Source of the DNA: Ligustrum vulgare
Lineage: Eukaryota > Streptophyta > Magnoliopsida > Lamiales > Oleaceae
Assembly: GCA_963555705.1 (NCBI GenBank)
Contig: OY743184.1
Coordinates: forward strand, 22,418,859-22,482,858
Direction: 5' to 3'
DNA: 64,000 nt
Below the pieces are notes generated by a model. That model had not been told where the DNA came from, searched no databases, and worked only from the letters and a program-made list of their open reading frames with translations. This document shows positions 59,591 to 64,000 of the stretch, piece after piece (the first letter of the stretch is position 1; each line of letters begins with the position of its first letter). The translations under genes were made by a program, and so were the position numbers.

Positions 59591-60375
59591 ATCCACCACG
59601 TACATAAATAAGTTGATTAATGTGCACATGTGATCCGAGCGACCCTTAGTTATCCACATACTACCAAAAATAATATGATTGCCCTGACTTATCGATTTAT
59701 CACCGTAATGCACAATAAGACCGATCAAAATCTATAAGAAGTGCATTTTCTCAAATCCGGCATGCCGACTTTTTCTATATTGTGGCAATGTCTTTTGGAG
59801 GTGGAAATAGCTTCACACAATCCCCAGAAGTTATCTTACAGTATGTTCCCCTTTAGGTTGGAAGAAGGGTATGAACTTGGCTTGGATTGGTAGATTCACA
59901 CAATCTTCAGAAGTTATCTTACTAGGTTTTCCCTTACTTCTACAATATTAACACATTTATATCAATTCATCGTATTTTGAGGCTAAAGGGTAAGAACTTG
60001 GCTTGGATAGTCAGCCTTCTTTTCCACTAACCCTACCCTTGGATAACAAGAAAAATGCGTGCAATGCAATAAGAAAGATTTAGATCATAGGTCTACACAC
60101 AGAATATAAAATCTCATCCAGTAACAACCATATGACATAGACAGCAGTGACTTATCCTTAGGATTGTCCAGATTTGAGTGCTAGTTAGATTCATCCTGAC
60201 ACATGTTAACTGCTATCAGCCAGACGTATCTGTCTCGTTATCAGCCACAAGCACTCAAATATATCTAAAAGCAAAAACATTATCTACTTAATATAAGAAT
60301 AGGATAAGTTAACCAAAATGCAAAACATAAAAACAATGCGAGTTTTTTTTTTTTTTTTATGAAATATGCATGTTC
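59591..60375 (-). other. element B spacer, right part
   Basis: Minus-strand counterpart of 13089-13870 of element A: duplicated ccaagccaagttc/agataacttctg text (about 59820-60010), the dyad CAGACGTATCTG (60221-60232) and a T-run (60345-60359). No ORF. Confidence 0.85.
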
Positions 60376-61848
60376 CTATTCAGAAGGAGGTGATACTCCA
60401 ATTTGTTTCCTAAGGCTTTCAAATTTGACAGTATCGAGGACCTTAGTAAACAAATCTGCCAGCTGTAGATCAGTCTATATGTACTCCAGATTGATAATCT
60501 TTTGTTCCACCAATTCTCTGATGAAGTGGTGTCTGGTGTTAATATGTTTTGTTCTGGAGTGTTGGACTGGATTCTTTGAGATATTGATGGCACTGGTGTT
60601 GTCACAATACATAGTGGCTTGTTCTGTAGAGATTCCATAGTCCTCCAACATTTGTTTCATCCACAGGAGTTGTGTACAGCAACTCCCAGCTGCTATATAT
60701 TCAGCTTCGGCTGTGGATAGTGACACTGAATTTTGCTTTCTACTTAGCTATGCCCCCAAATTGTTCCCAATGTAGAAACATCCTCCAGATGTACTCTTTC
60801 GATCATCCACATTCCCAGCCCATTCTGCGCCTGAAAAACCTGCAAGATTGGTAGTGGTATCTCTTGTAAACCAAATTCCGTAATTCAACGTACTACTTAC
60901 ATATCTGATGATTCTTTTCACAACAGCAACATGAGATTCCTTAGGTTTGGCCTGATATCTTGCACAAACTCCAACACTGAAGGATATATCTAGCCTACTG
61001 GCAGTAAGGTACAAAAGACTTCCAATCATGCTTCTGTAAAGGGATGGATCTACATCCTTACCACTGTCATCCTTTGAAAGTTTTAGAGTAGTCACCATGG
61101 GAGTTCTCATTGCCTTTGCATCTTCAAGTCCAAATTACTTCACTAGATTTTTAGCGTACTTTGGTTGAGATATGAATATGCCAGATTCATCCCGCTGTAC
61201 CTGTAAACCAAGGAAAAAGGTTAGCTCACCAACCATACTCATTTCAAATTCTCTTTTCATTGTATTTATAAATTCATTGATTTTGGACTTAGATGTAGAC
61301 CCAAATACTATGTCATCAACATATATTTGAGCTACAGTTAGTCCAGGATTTAGATGCTTAATGAAAAGAGTTTTATCAGTTCCTCCCCTTTTGTATCCGT
61401 TGCTTAGCAAGAATGATGTGAGCCTTTCATACCAAGCTCTGGAGGCTTGTTTCAACCCATATAACGCCTTTTTGAGTCTAAAGACATAATCCAGGTGAGA
61501 TGGATCTGTGAAGCCTTGAGGCTGCTCCACATAGGCTTCCTCATTAAGCACACCATTCAGAAAGGCATTTTTGACATCCATCTGAAATAGTCTGAAGTTG
61601 ATGTAGCAGGACACAGCTAGCAACAGCCTGATGGATTCCAGTCTGGCTACCGAAGCAAATGTCTCGTCAAAGTCTATCCCTTTAATTTGGGTATATCCTT
61701 GAGCAACAAGTCTGGCTTTATTTCTTACCACATTTCCTTGTTCATTTGACTTATTCTTGAAGATCCATTTGGTTCCAATTACATTACCTTCTTTAGGACG
61801 TGGAACCAGCTCCCAGACATTGTTTCTTTCAAATTGGTTAAGTTCCAC
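60376..61848 (-). pseudogene. element B reverse transcriptase-RNase H
   Basis: One minus-strand frame from 61848 down to the natural stop at 60376-60378, broken only by in-frame stops at 61135, 60748 and 60475. Contains RT blocks ([52 protein letters not shown]) and RNase H (GNVDDRKSTSGG, LSTAEAEYIAAGS, MYCDNTSAI). Two of the three stops (TAG for TGG or CAG of copy A) are transitions; 61135 (TAA for AAA) is a transversion. No insertion at the site disrupted in A. Confidence 0.9.
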
Positions 61849-63222
61849 CTACATAGCTTGTACCCAGTGTTCATCTGTCAAAGCTTCCTTGACATTTTTT
61901 GGCTCAATTTGAGACATATGACAGATGTTACTCATCTCAGAAAATTTTCTTCTAGTCACATTTTTCTTAGACATATCAGTGAGAATGTTGTCAAGTGGAT
62001 GTGCCTTTTGGATCCTAGCAGGTGGTAGTCTCGATGCTTTTGATTCAGCAATATCAAGTGTATCTGGGTCATCAGATTCGTCTCGATCTGTAGATATTAC
62101 TGGGTGCCCAGACTCATCCTGATCGGATTCTTCAGTATTATTGAGACTTTTAGCTTGGTGCTGTTCTTCTTCTGATTTTTCGCTTCCAGTTTCTTCTTTT
62201 GGTGGAATTTCCAGTTGATCACCATCTGCTACCTGTAAATCCAAATTTACACAATTAGTATCATCCACTTTCACATTAATTGACTCAAGAACAGTTTGGG
62301 TTCTTAGATTGTAAACTCTATAGGCCCTACTATTTTCAGCATAACCCAAAAATATTCCATCATCTGATTTTGAGTCAAATTTTCCTAGGTGTTCTCTATC
62401 TTTCAAAATGTAGCATTTACTTCCAAAGGCATGAAAGTAATCAACCCTAGGTTTTCTACCCTTCCAAATTTCATATGCAGTTTGGTTTGTTCCAGATCTA
62501 AGCATGACTCTATTGATAATATAACAAGCAGTGTTTATGGCTTCTGCCCAAAATTTCGTGGGCAATTTGTTGCTATTTAGCATGACACGAGCCATCTCTT
62601 GTAGAGTTTTATTTTTCCTTTCCACCATTCCATTCTGTTGAGGAGTCTTTGGGGACGAGTACTCATGCTTGATCCCATATTGGATACAAAAATCAGCAAA
62701 CTCGGAGTTTTCAAACTCTCTTCCATGATCACTTCTGATCCTTTTGACTCTTACCTGTTCGTCGGCCTTTTCATTGCTCAATTTCTGAAAAATATTAACA
62801 AAATCTTCAAAGGTATCAGATTTATCCCGAATAAACATGACCCAGGTGTATCAGGAGAAATCATCAACACACACATAAATATACCACTTTCCACCAATAC
62901 TTTCCTTTTGTATAGGACCCATCAAATCCATGTGAATTAGTTCAAGTATATGAGAGGTATTAACAGATGTACCTGATTTGTGTTGACTTTTGATTTGCTT
63001 ACCCTTTTGACAATCACCACAGATTTCATCTGGAATATTGTTTATGCTGGGTAAGCCTCTCACAGCTTGTAGTCTGGTTAGCTTCATGAGGTCATGGTAG
63101 TTTAGATGCCCTAATCTGTTATGCCACAGTTTCTCATTTTTTTGTCTTAACAGAATTGTAAGTTTTGAGACTCTCAAGTGTATAGCATTTGTCTCTAGAT
63201 CTAACTCCCTTAAACAACACAC
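61849..63222 (-). pseudogene. element B integrase
   Basis: Same frame as RT; stops at 61849 (TAG, CAG in copy A) and 62851 (TGA where the family usually has Arg CGA in DDFSRYTWV). Contains the GAG-pre-integrase region (LWHNRLGHLNYHDL, CGDCQKGKQI), HMDLMGPIQ, RSDHGREFEN, TPQQNGMVERKN and the C-terminal FHAFGSKCYILKD and FLGYAENSRAYRVYN, then an acidic linker. Far better preserved than in A. Confidence 0.9.
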
Positions 63223-64000
63223 TTTTTAACGGGTTAGACTTCTTGTCACAATTTAAAACCTTGCAATATTCTTTTGAAAACACAACAAGCAAGTTATCAT
63301 CACATAGTTGTCCTACATTGATCAAGTTTTCCTTAAGTCCTATAACATATAAGACATTTGTTAATGTAGGCAGTCCCTTGATGTTGATGACACCAGATCC
63401 ATCTATCTTTCCCTTTTGGCCATCACCAAATGTAATAGCACCTGTTTCGCCTTTTTCAAAATGTGTTAGTAGAGAGAGATCACCTATCATGTGTCTAGAA
63501 CATCCACTATCAAAATACCATGTGTTAGGAACCAAGGCACTCAAAGACAATTGAACTACATAAGCATTAGTTCGAATTTTCTTCTCTTGTCTAGAAACAA
63601 GTCTTCTTTTGTGTGAATTGATTAATTTCAAGTACTCATGACACCTAAATACATCATGACCAGATTTAGCACAAAAATTACAGAATACCTGGAAAATAGA
63701 TGTATCATGCCGACTTTGTTGAGGTTGAAATTTCCTGCCGTTCTGATGGACAAACTCATCTGGCTTGTACAGATTCGGCTGAAATTGTCTTCTTGTATAG
63801 TTCCAGGCTGGATGTAAGTTTTAAGTCCCAGACGCATCTGTATGATTTCTATTCTGTTCCATGTACCTGTATCCAGATTCTCTTATAAAGTATATTTTAT
63901 GGTCATGATTTTTACCTTTACCTTCATATCCAAGACCTATTTTTAGGCTGACAGGTCTGCCACTGTTCAGGATTTCATCAAGCTGGACGGATCCACGTGC
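63134..64000 (-). pseudogene. element B protease and gag C-terminus, partial
   Basis: Minus-strand reading from the right edge: zinc knuckle CNFCAKSGHDVFRC (about 63690-63650), then NTWYFDSGCSRHMIGD (protease active site, 63515-63470) to YNSVKTKK, where an A-run of seven (about 63137-63143) shifts the frame relative to integrase. A 30-bp-class deletion relative to A lies at about 63825. Gag continues beyond the window. Confidence 0.85.

Larger units (their letters stand above)
40801..64000 (-). mobile_element. element B: Sirevirus-like copia copy, continues past window
   Basis: Reverse-complement counterpart of element A: 3' LTR 40801-42062, four PPTs, extra ORF, spacer, RNase H, RT, integrase, protease and gag up to the right edge. 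Interrupted at 43520-53224 (gypsy-type element) and 54345-59585 (Cassandra). The left flank is ATTTT (40796-40800); the matching duplication lies beyond the window. Coding is better kept than in A: mostly single nonsense codons. Confidence 0.9.

Noticed and set aside
60359..60640. Plus-strand ORFs over 60359-64000
   Set aside because: Antisense shadows of element B pol; the minus strand has the full set of RT, RNase H and integrase motifs.

Overview
This is a stretch of nuclear DNA from a flowering plant, probably a eudicot. It is AT-rich, shows no operon or Shine-Dalgarno organisation, and is packed with nested plant LTR retrotransposons primed on initiator tRNA-Met (TGGTATCAGAGC sites), including a Cassandra element with 5S-rRNA-like LTRs. 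I cannot name the species, and I find no convincing single-copy host gene. Almost everything readable is transposon, at up to three levels of nesting.

Layout. 1-455: tail of a copia gag. 456-3762: unassigned. 3763-4166 plus 17748-19500: an old gypsy remnant (element C) split by element A. 4167-17747: element A, a plus-strand Sirevirus-like copia element with a 590-residue extra ORF; solo LTRs sit in its 5' LTR and in its RT domain. 19500-23733: unassigned, with a GA microsatellite and an unusual hairpin array. 23734-33439: a minus-strand Tat-lineage gypsy element carrying an antisense plant-mobile-domain (PMD) pseudogene, with a solo LTR inside it and a hAT-like MITE inside that. 33883-35703: element D, a truncated relative of A. 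35704-39858: element E, a truncated minus-strand copia. 40801 to the right edge: element B, a second Sirevirus-like copy on the minus strand. B is interrupted by a young gypsy-type element (43520-53224) and by a Cassandra TRIM (54345-59585); the Cassandra is itself split by a gypsy solo LTR (54723-59252) holding a 3.2-kb minisatellite.

The most interesting locus is the 9.7-kb element at 43520-53224. Its two ~2.9-kb LTRs look nearly identical and it has a CCTGG target duplication, so it is recent. It has a PBS and PPT but no gag-pol. Instead it carries two intact antisense ORFs: a LONELY GUY (LOG)-type cytokinin-activating enzyme, and a small basic Cys-rich protein that resembles the nucleic-acid-binding/silencing-suppressor proteins of betaflexivirus-type plant viruses. 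Each has its own TATTTAAA-type TATA box. The older Tat element independently carries an antisense PMD ORF beside its 3' LTR, so antisense cargo occurs twice here.

LTR boundaries and target duplications were found by comparing copies within the window by eye. Lineage names (Sirevirus, Tat, Cassandra, chromovirus-like) rest on remembered family features, not on a search.
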